Below are positions 16,853-25,578 of a DNA stretch of 64,000 nt, piece by piece (within the stretch, counting starts at the first letter, position 1; every line of letters begins with the position of its first letter). The translations under genes were made by a program, and so were the position numbers. The notes below the pieces were generated by a model. It ran no database searches. It was not told where the DNA came from and saw nothing but the letters and a program-made list of their open reading frames with translations. The DNA lies in contig CAADTH010000068.1 in NCBI GenBank assembly GCA_900751885.1, positions 248,001-312,000 on the forward strand. Reading direction: 5' to 3'. This stretch comes from Clostridia bacterium. Its GTDB lineage: Bacteria > Bacillota > Clostridia > UBA1381.

Positions 16853-17314
16853 ATGGGAATCAGCGATAAAATCGAACAGTTTATTACAGAGCTTTTGAAA
16901 AACGAGGAGCATGACGAATGGCTGGAACTTCGGCGAAACGAGCTTGCCGCCATTTTCAACTGTGTCCCCTCTCAAATCAACTATGTCATCACCACGCGCT
17001 TTAATCCACAGAGGGGATACCTTGTGGAGAGTAAGCGCGGCGGCGGCGGATATGTGCGCATCAAGCGCATCTCAACAGAGGATTCCCCTCAAAAACAACT
17101 GTTGTCACAGGTTGAAGATTCGTTAGATTTTCCGACCGCGAAGGCGATGATTCAATATTTATTCACAAATGGCTCGGTTTCCGAGAGAGAAGCAGGCCTG
17201 CTTCTCTCGGCAGTCAGTGATAAAAGCCTGCCGATTTCCCAGCCAAACAAGGACCAGCTGCGAGCGAGCATTTTCAGCAGTATGCTTACCGCGTTGATGG
17301 AAAGAAAGGAATGA
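16853..17314 (+). CDS. ctsR: Transcriptional repressor CtsR
   Basis: A 153-residue class III heat-shock repressor. The N-terminal winged helix-turn-helix includes PSQINYVITTRF and the glycine-rich wing RGGGGYVRI (about residues 62-70) that inserts into the operator. The C-terminal dimerisation half is complete. It heads ctsR-mcsA-mcsB-clpC and its operator lies just upstream, so it is autoregulated. Release on heat or protein stress through McsB and ClpC is known from Bacillus subtilis. mcsA follows after seven bases. Confidence 0.96.
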   Translation: MGISDKIEQFITELLKNEEHDEWLELRRNELAAIFNCVPSQINYVITTRFNPQRGYLVESKRGGGGYVRIKRISTEDSPQKQLLSQVEDSLDFPTAKAMIQYLFTNGSVSEREAGLLLSAVSDKSLPISQPNKDQLRASIFSSMLTALMERKE

Positions 17315-17321
17315 TTGATGT

Positions 17322-17690
17322 ATGTATGACTTCTTATCCGATTTTTTTAACAGCTTTGACGAGATTCTTCCGTCAAGCTCCATGTATCATGAGGAAAAGA
17401 CCTGCCCTGTGTGTCACAGGACATACCGTGATTTCCAAAAGAGCGGCAAGCTTGGCTGCGGAGCATGCTATGAAGCCTTCCGCATACCGATTACCGCGAC
17501 TCTTCGGCAGATTCATTCGAACACGGTTCACACCGGGAAGGTTCCGTCCCGGTGCAGCGGTGAACTCAAGCGTCAAAGATTATATGAAGCTTTAAAAAAA
17601 CAATTATCGGACGCGGTGAAAAATGAGAATTACGAGGAAGCGGCAAGACTTCACAAGGAAATCCGCAATATGGAAAGCGAGGGGAAATAG
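17322..17690 (+). CDS. mcsA: McsA, short form (activator of McsB)
   Basis: A 122-residue zinc-finger adaptor that activates the arginine kinase McsB. One CXXC pair is visible (CPVC at about 28-31 and CGAC at about 46-49) and a C-terminal UVR motif (ENYEEAARLHKEIRNME, about 101-117). The Bacillus subtilis protein has about 185 residues and an extra N-terminal CXXC pair; that first zinc finger is missing here, and ctsR ends only seven bases upstream, so there is no room for it. mcsB starts two bases after the stop codon, indicating tight coupling. Confidence 0.92.
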   Translation: MYDFLSDFFNSFDEILPSSSMYHEEKTCPVCHRTYRDFQKSGKLGCGACYEAFRIPITATLRQIHSNTVHTGKVPSRCSGELKRQRLYEALKKQLSDAVKNENYEEAARLHKEIRNMESEGK

Positions 17691-17691
17691 A

Positions 17692-18708
17692 ATGCTTTGG
17701 TATCAGGAAAAGGGCAAGGACAATGATGTGGTCGTGAGCACGCGGATCCGCTTGGCACGAAATGTAAAGGACATTCCATTTCCAAACGCAATGGATGAAG
17801 CGCAGCGCACGGATGTGACAAACAAAGTAAAAAACGCAATTATCGGCGGTAACAGCACCCTTTCAAAGGAATTTTCCTTTATCGACCTGGACAGCACTCC
17901 TCCTGTCGATAAGCAGGTCATGGCGGAGGAACATTTCATCAGTCTTGAAATGCTTGAGGGCAAAGGGCGAAGCGTACTGTTAAACAACGACCAATCAATG
18001 AGCATTATGCTAATGGAGGAGGATCACATCCGGCTTCAGGTGATTTTGTCAGGGCAGGAGCTCGACCGCGCGTATGCGCTGGCAGACAAGGTGGATGATG
18101 TCATCGAGGAGAGCGTGGAGTACGCGTTCGATCCCGATTTTGGATATCTCACGAGCTGTCCGACCAACACGGGAACAGGTCTGCGCGCGTCTGTGATGAT
18201 GCACCTGCCGGCGTTGGCGCTCTCGGGTAATCTGAGCCGCCTGATTAATTCTGTCAACAAGCTCGGAATCACCGTGCGTGGGCTGTATGGAGAGGGTTCA
18301 GAGGGATATGGAAACCTGTATCAGTTTTCCAACCAGATTACCATGGGCGCGAGTGAGCTGGAGATTATCAACAAATTAAAGGGAATCGTCAACCAGATTA
18401 TCGAACGGGAACGGGAAATGCGAACGCTCCTCAAGGAAAAGCAACGCGACGCCATCGAGGATAAGGTGTGGCGTTCGTATGGACTGTTGAAATACGCGAG
18501 AAGGCTGTCCTCTAAGGAAGCAAAATCTTTGCTCTCCGATGTAAGCCTTGGAATCCATATGGGTATACTAACAGAGATTGATGAGTCAAAACCGCTGGAG
18601 CTGACTGTCTTGACAGAGCCTGCCAGCATCATCAAGCACGCGGGACATGATTTGACGCCGGACGAGCGCGACCTTGCCCGCGCGCAGATGATTCGCTCCA
18701 GCCTGTAA
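17692..18708 (+). CDS. mcsB: Protein arginine kinase McsB
   Basis: A 338-residue enzyme that phosphorylates arginine residues on misfolded proteins and on CtsR, marking them for ClpC-ClpP. The phosphagen-kinase fold is recognisable from STRIRLARNV (about residues 15-24), NDQSMSIMLMEEDHIRLQ (about 100-117) and the active-site Cys in TSCPTNTGTGLRASVM (about 157-172). ATG 17692 is the expected start (MLWYQEKG); the same frame is open upstream but lies inside mcsA. A cognate arginine phosphatase candidate (YwlE) is at 31764-32210. Confidence 0.95.
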   Translation: MLWYQEKGKDNDVVVSTRIRLARNVKDIPFPNAMDEAQRTDVTNKVKNAIIGGNSTLSKEFSFIDLDSTPPVDKQVMAEEHFISLEMLEGKGRSVLLNNDQSMSIMLMEEDHIRLQVILSGQELDRAYALADKVDDVIEESVEYAFDPDFGYLTSCPTNTGTGLRASVMMHLPALALSGNLSRLINSVNKLGITVRGLYGEGSEGYGNLYQFSNQITMGASELEIINKLKGIVNQIIEREREMRTLLKEKQRDAIEDKVWRSYGLLKYARRLSSKEAKSLLSDVSLGIHMGILTEIDESKPLELTVLTEPASIIKHAGHDLTPDERDLARAQMIRSSL

Positions 18709-18749
18709 TGCAATCGAATAGAAATCAAATTCACAACAGAAAGGAATGA

Positions 18750-21224
18750 ATGAGTATGTTATTTTCAAATTTTACACAGAAAGCAAGAACTGCACTTCAG
18801 TACGCACACCAAAACGCGTGCGAGCTGGGGCATAACTATATTGGCTCAGAGCATATCCTGCTTGGGTTGATTCAGGAAAACAGCGGTGTCGCGGCAAAGG
18901 TACTAGAAAGCGCCGGAATCACAGAGGATGCTGTGACAGAGAAGGTCAAAACCTCGATTGGTTCGGGAGAGCCAATCGATCCCGCAGCAGAAATTCCTAT
19001 GACGCCGCGTACCAAGCGCATCATTGAGCTGAGTCTTTTGGAGGCACAGCGGCTGGGACACAGCTATATCGGCACAGAGCATCTTCTCATGGCAATCCTG
19101 CGCGAGGGAGAGAGCGTCGCAGTAAAAATTTTGTACAGCCTGGGTGCAAATATCAACGAGCTGTATAACGAGGCGGTCAAAGCGGTCAACAGCGAAGGCG
19201 GCGCAGAGGGCGGATATACCGGCGGAGTCGGACAGTCCTCACCTGCCGGTGCGTCCAAGCACACAAAAACTCCTACCCTCGACCAGTTTGGGCGCGATTT
19301 GACCAAGATGGCGGCAGAGGATAAATTTGACCCCGTCATCGGCAGAAGCAAGGAGATTGACCGCGTGACACAAATTTTAAGCCGCCGTACCAAGAACAAT
19401 CCTTGTCTGATTGGAGAACCCGGCGTCGGTAAAACCGCAGTTGTGGAGGGACTCGCCCAAAAAATCGCATCAGGTGATGTGCCGGAGCTTCTGAAAAACA
19501 AACGGCTTGTGACGCTCGACCTTTCCTCCATGGTCGCGGGTGCGAAATACCGCGGCGAATTCGAGGAACGCTTGAAAAAAGCGGTCGAAGAGGTCATAAA
19601 TGCAGGAAATGTCATCCTGTTTATTGATGAAATTCATACGATTGTCGGTGCAGGCTCGGCGGAGGGCGCGATTGACGCATCCAATATCCTAAAGCCATCT
19701 CTGGCGCGCGGAGAGCTTCAGCTCATCGGGGCGACCACACTCAAGGAGTATCACAAATATATCGAGAAGGACGCGGCTCTGGAGCGCCGGTTCCAGCCTG
19801 TCACCGTGGGTGAGCCGAGCGTGGATGAGACGTATGAAATTCTAAAGGGTATCCGCGACAAATATGAAGCGCATCACAGCGTCAAGATTACAGACGAAGC
19901 GCTGAAGGCGGCGGCAGGTCTGTCCGCGCGGTATATCACAGACCGGTTTCTGCCGGACAAGGCAATCGACCTAATTGACGAAGCGGCGTCAAAGAAGCGC
20001 TTGCGCTCTATGACAGCTCCAACGGACGTCAAGCATTTGGAGAAAGAGCTGGAATCTCTCGGCAAAGACAAGCAGGAAGCCATCACCGCACAGGACTTCG
20101 AGAAAGCGGCACAACTTCGGGACAAGGAAGCACAGCTCAAAAAGAAGATGGAGGAAGAAACATCCGCCTGGAAAGAGAAGTCTGTCTCTGCGAATCTGGT
20201 GGTGACGGAGGAGGATATCGCTGATATCATTTCGAGCTGGACCAACATTCCGGTCAAAAAGCTCGCCGAGGAGGAAAGCGAGCGGCTGAAGCATCTGGAG
20301 AAGATTCTGCACGAGCGCGTGATTGGTCAGGAGGAGGCCGTCACAGCGGTTGCAAAAGCGATTCGGCGCGGCAGAGCAGGGCTAAAGGACCCGAAACGTC
20401 CAATCGGTTCATTCCTCTTTTTGGGTCCGACAGGCGTCGGAAAGACCGAGCTTTCCAAAGCGCTCGCCGAGGCAATGTTTGGGTCAGAGGACGCGATGAT
20501 TCGAGTCGACATGTCTGAGTATATGGAAAAACACGCGGTGTCTAAATTTATCGGATCTCCTCCTGGATATGTTGGATACGAGGAGGGCGGACAGCTCACA
20601 GAAAAGATTCGCAGAAAGCCATACTCTGTATTGCTGTTCGACGAGATTGAAAAGGCGCATCCGGATGTGTTCAACATTATGCTTCAAATTTTGGAGGATG
20701 GATTCTTGACGGATGCACAGGGGCGCAAGGTCGATTTCCGAAATACGGTTATCATCATGACATCGAATCTCGGCGCGAAAAATATTCTGCAAAACTCCGC
20801 CGCGACGCTTGGATTTTCTAAGGTGTCCGAAAAAGAGGAAAATAAGAGCGAATATGAACAAATCAAGAGTAAGGTCATGGAAGAGGTAAAACGTGCCTTT
20901 AAACCAGAATTTTTAAACCGTATCGACGACATTATCGTATTCGAACGGCTGACAGAGGAGAACATCAAGGCGATTGCAGGCTTGATGCTCAAAAATCTTG
21001 CACGCCGCCTTGAAAATAATGAAATCACCGCTTCGTTTTCAGACGGGGCAATCGCTGAAATTGCCAAGGAAGGGTTTGACCCGACCTATGGTGCGCGTCC
21101 GCTCCGCCGCGCGATCCAAAACAAAATTGAGGATATGCTGTCTGAAAAAATCATTGACGGTACCATTCAGAAGGGACAGAGCATCACCGTTGATGCAAGG
21201 GACAGCGAATTTATTGTCGCATAA
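18750..21224 (+). CDS. clpC: ATP-dependent Clp protease ATP-binding subunit ClpC
   Basis: An 824-residue AAA+ unfoldase that feeds ClpP. In order: two Clp N repeats (about 1-150), first AAA module with Walker A GEPGVGKT, a middle domain with UVR motif (EKAAQLRDKEAQLKK, about 450), second AAA module with GPTGVGKT, and a C-terminal D2-small domain. All catalytic motifs look intact. The N-domain is where ClpC reads phosphoarginine in B. subtilis. ATG 18750 has AAGGA four bases upstream; ATG 18756 (better spacing) is an alternative. It is the last gene of the ctsR operon; a repeat array and long palindromic terminator follow. Confidence 0.95.
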   Translation: MSMLFSNFTQKARTALQYAHQNACELGHNYIGSEHILLGLIQENSGVAAKVLESAGITEDAVTEKVKTSIGSGEPIDPAAEIPMTPRTKRIIELSLLEAQRLGHSYIGTEHLLMAILREGESVAVKILYSLGANINELYNEAVKAVNSEGGAEGGYTGGVGQSSPAGASKHTKTPTLDQFGRDLTKMAAEDKFDPVIGRSKEIDRVTQILSRRTKNNPCLIGEPGVGKTAVVEGLAQKIASGDVPELLKNKRLVTLDLSSMVAGAKYRGEFEERLKKAVEEVINAGNVILFIDEIHTIVGAGSAEGAIDASNILKPSLARGELQLIGATTLKEYHKYIEKDAALERRFQPVTVGEPSVDETYEILKGIRDKYEAHHSVKITDEALKAAAGLSARYITDRFLPDKAIDLIDEAASKKRLRSMTAPTDVKHLEKELESLGKDKQEAITAQDFEKAAQLRDKEAQLKKKMEEETSAWKEKSVSANLVVTEEDIADIISSWTNIPVKKLAEEESERLKHLEKILHERVIGQEEAVTAVAKAIRRGRAGLKDPKRPIGSFLFLGPTGVGKTELSKALAEAMFGSEDAMIRVDMSEYMEKHAVSKFIGSPPGYVGYEEGGQLTEKIRRKPYSVLLFDEIEKAHPDVFNIMLQILEDGFLTDAQGRKVDFRNTVIIMTSNLGAKNILQNSAATLGFSKVSEKEENKSEYEQIKSKVMEEVKRAFKPEFLNRIDDIIVFERLTEENIKAIAGLMLKNLARRLENNEITASFSDGAIAEIAKEGFDPTYGARPLRRAIQNKIEDMLSEKIIDGTIQKGQSITVDARDSEFIVA

Positions 21225-21230
21225 TCAAAT

Positions 21231-21490
21231 AGGGGCTGTAAAAACTGTACAGAACGCATAAAGTATGACAAACGCTAAAAATAAGCTGACTCTAACTGCA
21301 AATATACTATTTGTTCTAAAGTGGAAATTTGAATGATACAATTTTCTAAAAATCCATGCTTTATGCTACGGTCGAAACTCACCCTCGGAGTACGATTGTA
21401 CGCCGTCGGGCAAGGGAAACAGCGGCAGGTGCCGCTGTTTCCTTCGCTTCGTCCGTTCTGTACTATTTTTTCCTATCCCCTAACAAAGGC
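21231..21490 (+). repeat. 256-bp intergenic repeat, copy A
   Basis: First of two tandem direct copies (period exactly 256 bases: GCTGTAAAAACTGTA at 21235 and its match at 21491). It starts seven bases after the clpC stop codon. It contains a perfect 13-bp hairpin (GGAAACAGCGGCA stem, GG loop) and opens with GGGGCTGTAAAAA, the left arm of the terminator that ends the array. Open frames through it lack ribosome sites and look like shadows. Confidence 0.9.
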
Positions 21491-21746
21491 GCTGTAAAAA
21501 CTGTATAGACCGCATAAAGTATGACAAACGCTGAAAATAAGCTGACTCTAACTGCAAATATACCATTTGTTCTAAAGTGGAAATTTGAATGATACAATTT
21601 TCTAAAAATCCATGCTTTATGCTACGGTCGAAACTTACCCTCGGAGTACGATTGTACGCCATCGGGCAAGGGAAACAGCGGCAGATGCCGCTGTTTCCTT
21701 CGCTTCGTCCGCTTAGCACTATGTTTTCCTATCCCATAACAAAAGG
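21491..21746 (+). repeat. 256-bp intergenic repeat, copy B
   Basis: Second tandem copy, differing from copy A at scattered positions by eye. The 13-bp hairpin stem is unchanged while its 2-base loop differs (GA instead of GG). It runs into the palindromic terminator. Confidence 0.9.
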
Positions 21747-21786
21747 GCTGTAAAAAAACCAAGTTTTTTTACAGCCCTTTTGTTAT
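21736..21786. terminator. Long palindromic terminator between clpC repeats and helicase
   Basis: A 24-bp perfect inverted repeat (21736-21759 and 21763-21786) with a 3-base loop. It serves convergent transcripts and includes the stop codon of the helicase gene. The core (GGGCTGTAAAAAAAC and its complement) recurs at 33342-33378. Confidence 0.9.
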
Positions 21787-23411
21787 CTTCTCTGACTTCT
21801 ATTTCTTCTTCCCTGCGCCTTTTCCACAGCCAGACGGCGTCCCTTATAGCTCGTGTGATTGAGCTTTTCAAGCACTGTCTCTGCCATATCCCAGACAACC
21901 TCCACAAAGGAGAACTTGTCGAAAATATCAATTTTTCCAATCATATCTCCATCGACGCCAACCCCACGCATCATCTCAAAGATATGACGGTTTTTTATTT
22001 TATCCAGGCTCCCCATGTTGAGAAACAGGCGAATCATCCCCTGCTCTGCTCCTGTCAGCTCTGCCTCGAGCACAGGATCAATAGCCGTCTTCTTCTCCGG
22101 CGTTTTTACACTCTGGCGTCCCTCAACTGCCATTTTTAACAGTGCCGCCGCGACGTCCAGCGCCGAGCAGTCCTGCTTTTCTGTGAGCTTCGTCACATAC
22201 TTGGCATAGGAGAGAATACTCTCCTTGTCGATAATCTCCGCCGCACACCGAAGCGCTGCGCCTGCTTTAACGTCCTCTACCTCCAGCACGTCCGGCGCCT
22301 TCATTTTTTCAATCTTTGCCTTGGTATAGCGCGTAATATCGCGAATGCGCGACATATCACGCCCGGAAACAAAGGTGTAGGAAACTCCCTCACGCTTCGC
22401 ACGGCCTGTTCTGCCGATGCGGTGGACATAGTATTCATTGTCGTCCGGAATATCAAAGTTGAACACCGCTTCGATGTCCTCCACGTCAATTCCGCGCGCC
22501 GCGACATCCGTTGCTACCAGAATATTTGTGGCGCCGCGCCGGAACCTGCGCATCACCTGGTCGCGCTGTACCTGCTTCATGTCGCCGTGCAGTGCGTCCG
22601 CCGCGTATCCGCGCGCCACAAGCTCGGCGGTCAACTCATCTACCCTGCGCTTGGTATTGCAAAATACCAGGCTCAACTTATACTGGTTGAGATCCAAAAG
22701 GCTTGCAAGGACATTGACCTTGTTTCTCGGCTTTACCTCCAGATAATACTGCTTGATGGTCGGCACAGTCACTTGCTTCTGTGTGATTTTCACCATAACT
22801 GCTTTTCTCTGGTACTTATGGGCAACTGCCAGGATATCCTTTGAAAGCGTTGCAGAGAACAAAATCGTCTGCCGCTTTTCAGGCACGGACTGTAAAATCG
22901 TGTCGATATCCTCCCGGAATCCCATGTTGAGCATCTCGTCCGCCTCATCGAGCACAATCATTTTCAGCTGCTGCAAGCGGATGGTTTTCCTGCGGAGATG
23001 ATCCATCAGACGTCCCGGAGTTGCCACGATAATCTGCGGTCGTCTCTTGAGCGAAAGAATCTGATGGTCAATTTTTTGTCCGCCATAGATTGGTACAATC
23101 TTCACAGCACGCTTGTACCACGCTACATTTTTCAGCTCCTCTGTAATCTGCAGGGCAAGCTCTCTCGTCGGACAAAGTACCAGTGCCTGTACTGCTTCCT
23201 CCTGCATATCGAGTCCCTCAATCATCGGAATCCCAAACGCGCAGGTTTTTCCTGTTCCGGTCGGCGCCTGAGCGACAACGTCGCGTCCCTCTAAAATGGG
23301 AGGAATCGACTGGCTCTGTACAGGCGTCGCCTCAGTGAAGCCCATTTTGCCAACCGCCCGTAAAATTTCTTCTGATACCTGTAAGTCTTGAAATACTAAA
23401 TTTTTTTCCAT
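21783..23411 (-). CDS. DEAD-box ATP-dependent RNA helicase (DbpA/CshA-like)
   Basis: A 542-residue RNA helicase. Motifs in order: Q-motif region (GFTEATPVQSQ), motif I APTGTGKT, Ia PTRELA, GG (about 95), Ib TPGR, II DEAD, III SAT, then the second RecA domain with HGDM, ATDVAARGID and HRIGRTGR. The C-terminal 80 or so residues resemble the RRM-like DbpA RNA-binding domain (RLFLNMGSLDKIKNRHI to RRLAVEKA). A role in ribosome assembly or cold adaptation is likely. ATG 23411 is chosen; the frame upstream runs through the leader hairpin. It has its own consensus promoter. Confidence 0.92.
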   Translation of the reverse strand: MEKNLVFQDLQVSEEILRAVGKMGFTEATPVQSQSIPPILEGRDVVAQAPTGTGKTCAFGIPMIEGLDMQEEAVQALVLCPTRELALQITEELKNVAWYKRAVKIVPIYGGQKIDHQILSLKRRPQIIVATPGRLMDHLRRKTIRLQQLKMIVLDEADEMLNMGFREDIDTILQSVPEKRQTILFSATLSKDILAVAHKYQRKAVMVKITQKQVTVPTIKQYYLEVKPRNKVNVLASLLDLNQYKLSLVFCNTKRRVDELTAELVARGYAADALHGDMKQVQRDQVMRRFRRGATNILVATDVAARGIDVEDIEAVFNFDIPDDNEYYVHRIGRTGRAKREGVSYTFVSGRDMSRIRDITRYTKAKIEKMKAPDVLEVEDVKAGAALRCAAEIIDKESILSYAKYVTKLTEKQDCSALDVAAALLKMAVEGRQSVKTPEKKTAIDPVLEAELTGAEQGMIRLFLNMGSLDKIKNRHIFEMMRGVGVDGDMIGKIDIFDKFSFVEVVWDMAETVLEKLNHTSYKGRRLAVEKAQGRRNRSQRR

Positions 23412-23437
23412 GTACACTCTCTTTTTCTCATAAAATA

Positions 23438-23463
23438 GGGCAGATATCAAATGATATCTGCCC
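23438..23463 (-). promoter_or_regulatory. Leader hairpin of the helicase gene
   Basis: A 12-bp perfect inverted repeat (23438-23449/23452-23463) between promoter and start codon, followed on the minus strand by a weak TATTTTAT run. It could be an attenuator or an mRNA-stabilising 5' structure. Confidence 0.55.
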
Positions 23464-23487
23464 ACCAACATCTACCTTATCTTTTTT

Positions 23488-23516
23488 ATTATACAACAGA
23501 TTCCTCTGTGTGTCAA
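23488..23516 (-). promoter_or_regulatory. Promoter of the helicase gene
   Basis: TTGACA (23511-23516), a 17-base spacer and TATAAT (23488-23493) on the minus strand; the -35 box overlaps the stop end of the upstream acetyltransferase gene. Confidence 0.92.
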
Positions 23517-24091
23517 TCCTTTTTGCGGACAAAAATGTTCTTATCTGTAAATTTTTTTCCAATCCCCTGATGGTATATATCGTAGGCAATGTCACAAACC
23601 GACGCAGGATGCTCCTGTATCTGAATCGGCAGATAGAGCATGTGCATTGGGATGCCAAAAAGAATCAGCTCTACGTCCTCCATCCGAAATCCATTCTTCT
23701 CATAAAAGCTCCACCGCCTGTCTCTAAGGATATTTTCCCCGTCTGTGTCCCCTTGTCCGAGCGCTTCGATTTCTACTAGGATACCCGCTTTGTCATGATA
23801 AAATTCCTTGAGCTTTTGCAGCATGATTTTCCCATATCCCTTTGAGCGGTATTCGCTGAAGGTGTCCAGGTAATCGACCAAAATGTACGCATACCGGCTC
23901 TTTTTGAGCGTGATTGCATAGGAAATGATACTGCCTTCCTCCTTGAGCACAAGGACGTCCGACCGTCCGCGCAGGTAGTAGTTGCTTAAAATCATCCAAT
24001 ACGGCTTTCGCTCCCCCTTTGGGAAATCCTGCATATAGCGAGAATGGATCTTCATTAAATCAAAAATTGATGCTTTTTCGAGCACACTCAT
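23513..24091 (-). CDS. GNAT family N-acetyltransferase
   Basis: A 192-residue protein with the acetyl-CoA-binding signature of the GNAT fold (DTFSEYRSKGYGKIMLQKLKE, about residues 75-95), preceded by the beta strand YILVDYL and followed by a late FYEKNGF strand-helix element. The acyl acceptor is unknown. No neighbour gives a hint: UppP is upstream behind a terminator, and the helicase has its own promoter inside this gene's 3' end. The start at 24091 has GGAGGGATAAC just upstream. Confidence 0.82.
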   Translation of the reverse strand: MSVLEKASIFDLMKIHSRYMQDFPKGERKPYWMILSNYYLRGRSDVLVLKEEGSIISYAITLKKSRYAYILVDYLDTFSEYRSKGYGKIMLQKLKEFYHDKAGILVEIEALGQGDTDGENILRDRRWSFYEKNGFRMEDVELILFGIPMHMLYLPIQIQEHPASVCDIAYDIYHQGIGKKFTDKNIFVRKKD

Positions 24092-24141
24092 GTTATCCCT
24101 CCTGCCCGTTATTATATCGGATTTTCTTCATTTTGTCCACT

Positions 24142-24178
24142 AAAAACGGACACAGATTGAATCTGTGTCCGTTTTTTT
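24142..24178. terminator. Terminator of uppP
   Basis: A perfect stem (ACGGACACAGATT with AATCTGTGTCCGT) flanked by A5 and T7. Confidence 0.93.
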
Positions 24179-25010
24179 AACCGATAACCGCCGCACCGCT
24201 TACCGCAAAATATAAAATTACGATGATACCGAGAATAATACGGTAGTAGCCGAACGCCTTGAAGTCATGCTTACGGATGTAATTCATCAGGAACTTGATT
24301 GCGAAGATGGATACGACATATGCAACCACCATTCCCATAATCAAAATGCCCCATTCGGCGCCGGTAAACGCCAGCCCTTCCTTCAAAAGCTCCACAAGGC
24401 TCGCACCGAACATGACCGGAACCGCGAGGAAGAAGGAAAATTCCGCTGCCATGCCGCGTGATGCACCCAAAAGCACCGCTCCCAAAATCGTCGAGCCAGA
24501 GCGTGACGTGCCAGGAACCAGGGCGAGAACCTGAAATACGCCAATCATCAGCGCGGTTTTGTATGTAAGATTGGAAATCGATTTCATCTTCGGCTTTTTG
24601 TGCCGGTTTTCCAGGATGATAAACAGCACTCCATACACAATGAGCGCCGCCGCCACAACAGGCGCGTTATATAGATATTTGTGAATCTGATCTCCGAACA
24701 CGATACCGATGATTGCGGCAGGCACACATGCCACCAAAACCTTAAACCACATCTGCCAGGTATCGCTTTTTTGTTGTTTGTCCTTTTTTGGCGAGAAGGG
24801 GTTCAGCTTGTGAAAATACAGCGTCACGACTGCTAAAATCGATCCAAACTGGATGACCACCATAAATACATTGACGAAGTTTTCAGACCCGGCAAGCTTC
24901 AAAAACTGATCCGCCAGAATCATATGTCCAGTGCTGCTGATTGGAAGCCATTCTGTGATTCCCTGAATGATTCCCAAAATGACCGCCTTTACCATTTCAA
25001 TCCATTGCAT
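24177..25010 (-). CDS. uppP: Undecaprenyl-diphosphate phosphatase
   Basis: A 277-residue BacA-family membrane phosphatase that recycles undecaprenyl pyrophosphate for peptidoglycan synthesis. Two signature motifs are intact: ITEWLPISSTGH (about residues 18-29, catalytic Glu20 and Ser region) and PGTSRSGSTI (about 166-175). Seven to eight hydrophobic segments cover the sequence. Overexpression in other bacteria raises bacitracin tolerance. AAGGAG precedes ATG 25010; a TATAAT box at 25044-25049 lacks a good -35. The gene stands alone and ends in a strong terminator. Confidence 0.94.
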   Translation of the reverse strand: MQWIEMVKAVILGIIQGITEWLPISSTGHMILADQFLKLAGSENFVNVFMVVIQFGSILAVVTLYFHKLNPFSPKKDKQQKSDTWQMWFKVLVACVPAAIIGIVFGDQIHKYLYNAPVVAAALIVYGVLFIILENRHKKPKMKSISNLTYKTALMIGVFQVLALVPGTSRSGSTILGAVLLGASRGMAAEFSFFLAVPVMFGASLVELLKEGLAFTGAEWGILIMGMVVAYVVSIFAIKFLMNYIRKHDFKAFGYYRIILGIIVILYFAVSGAAVIG

Positions 25011-25099
25011 AAAAGTGTCTCCTTACTTTATTTTGTCTTTACAATTATACAACGAAATGCTCTGAAAAAAAACCTCAATTTAAAAAAAGTTAGAATAAT

Positions 25100-25528
25100 T
25101 TAATGTTCTTCTATCAAAAAATCCTCTGATTTGAATTGACTGTAGTAGCGTCCTTTGTGTGCTGTAAAGCGCAAAACACAATAATCAGGGTCGTCTACCC
25201 CCAAGGGATAATATATGGTGTCTCCGTCCTGCCATATCATCCTCTTTGCATCCGAATCCTCCAGCACCTCCATCTCGCCCTCGAGCACTACCCCACGAAA
25301 AAATCTCCTGTCGCAGACATACAGACATGCCTTACTTCGGACCTTGTACACCTGTGCGTGCCTGGAGGAGGTGTTTGTTGTCAGGTAGAATACGCGGATT
25401 CCCTCGCGCTTTCTCGGCGCAAGCATCGCGCGTGTGCTCGGATAGTCATTGTCCGTGATAAAAGAAACATACGCTGTGCTTTGTTTATCGATAAGATTCC
25501 CAATCGTTTTTTCTGCATCACGCATCAT
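25100..25528 (-). CDS. Pyridoxamine 5'-phosphate oxidase family protein
   Basis: A 142-residue split-barrel flavin-binding-fold protein. The N-terminal stretch (TAYVSFITDNDYPSTRAM) and the later FRGVVLEGEMEVLED are typical of the small general-stress FMN-binding members of this family, not of PdxH itself. Substrate unknown. The GGAGG site lies ahead of two adjacent ATGs (25528, 25525). A terminator lies between it and the upstream kinase-like gene, so it needs read-through or its own promoter. Confidence 0.8.
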   Translation of the reverse strand: MMRDAEKTIGNLIDKQSTAYVSFITDNDYPSTRAMLAPRKREGIRVFYLTTNTSSRHAQVYKVRSKACLYVCDRRFFRGVVLEGEMEVLEDSDAKRMIWQDGDTIYYPLGVDDPDYCVLRFTAHKGRYYSQFKSEDFLIEEH

Positions 25529-25545
25529 AATATTCTATACCTCCT

Positions 25546-25573
25546 AAAAAAAGGCGGCAAAGCCGCCTTTTTT
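25546..25573 (-). terminator. Terminator of the cytidylate-kinase-like gene
   Basis: Stem GGCGGC/GCCGCC extended by A-T pairs, loop AAA, flanked by runs of A and T. Confidence 0.88.
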
Positions 25574-25578
25574 GTTTT

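Noticed and set aside
21480..21719. Minus-strand 79-codon frame in the repeat array
   Set aside because: It only reads the 256-bp repeat; the equivalent frame in the other copies is not kept open, and no ribosome site precedes it.
21231..21746. Possible CRISPR array
   Set aside because: The direct repeats are 256 bases long with no unique spacers, and no cas genes are present.
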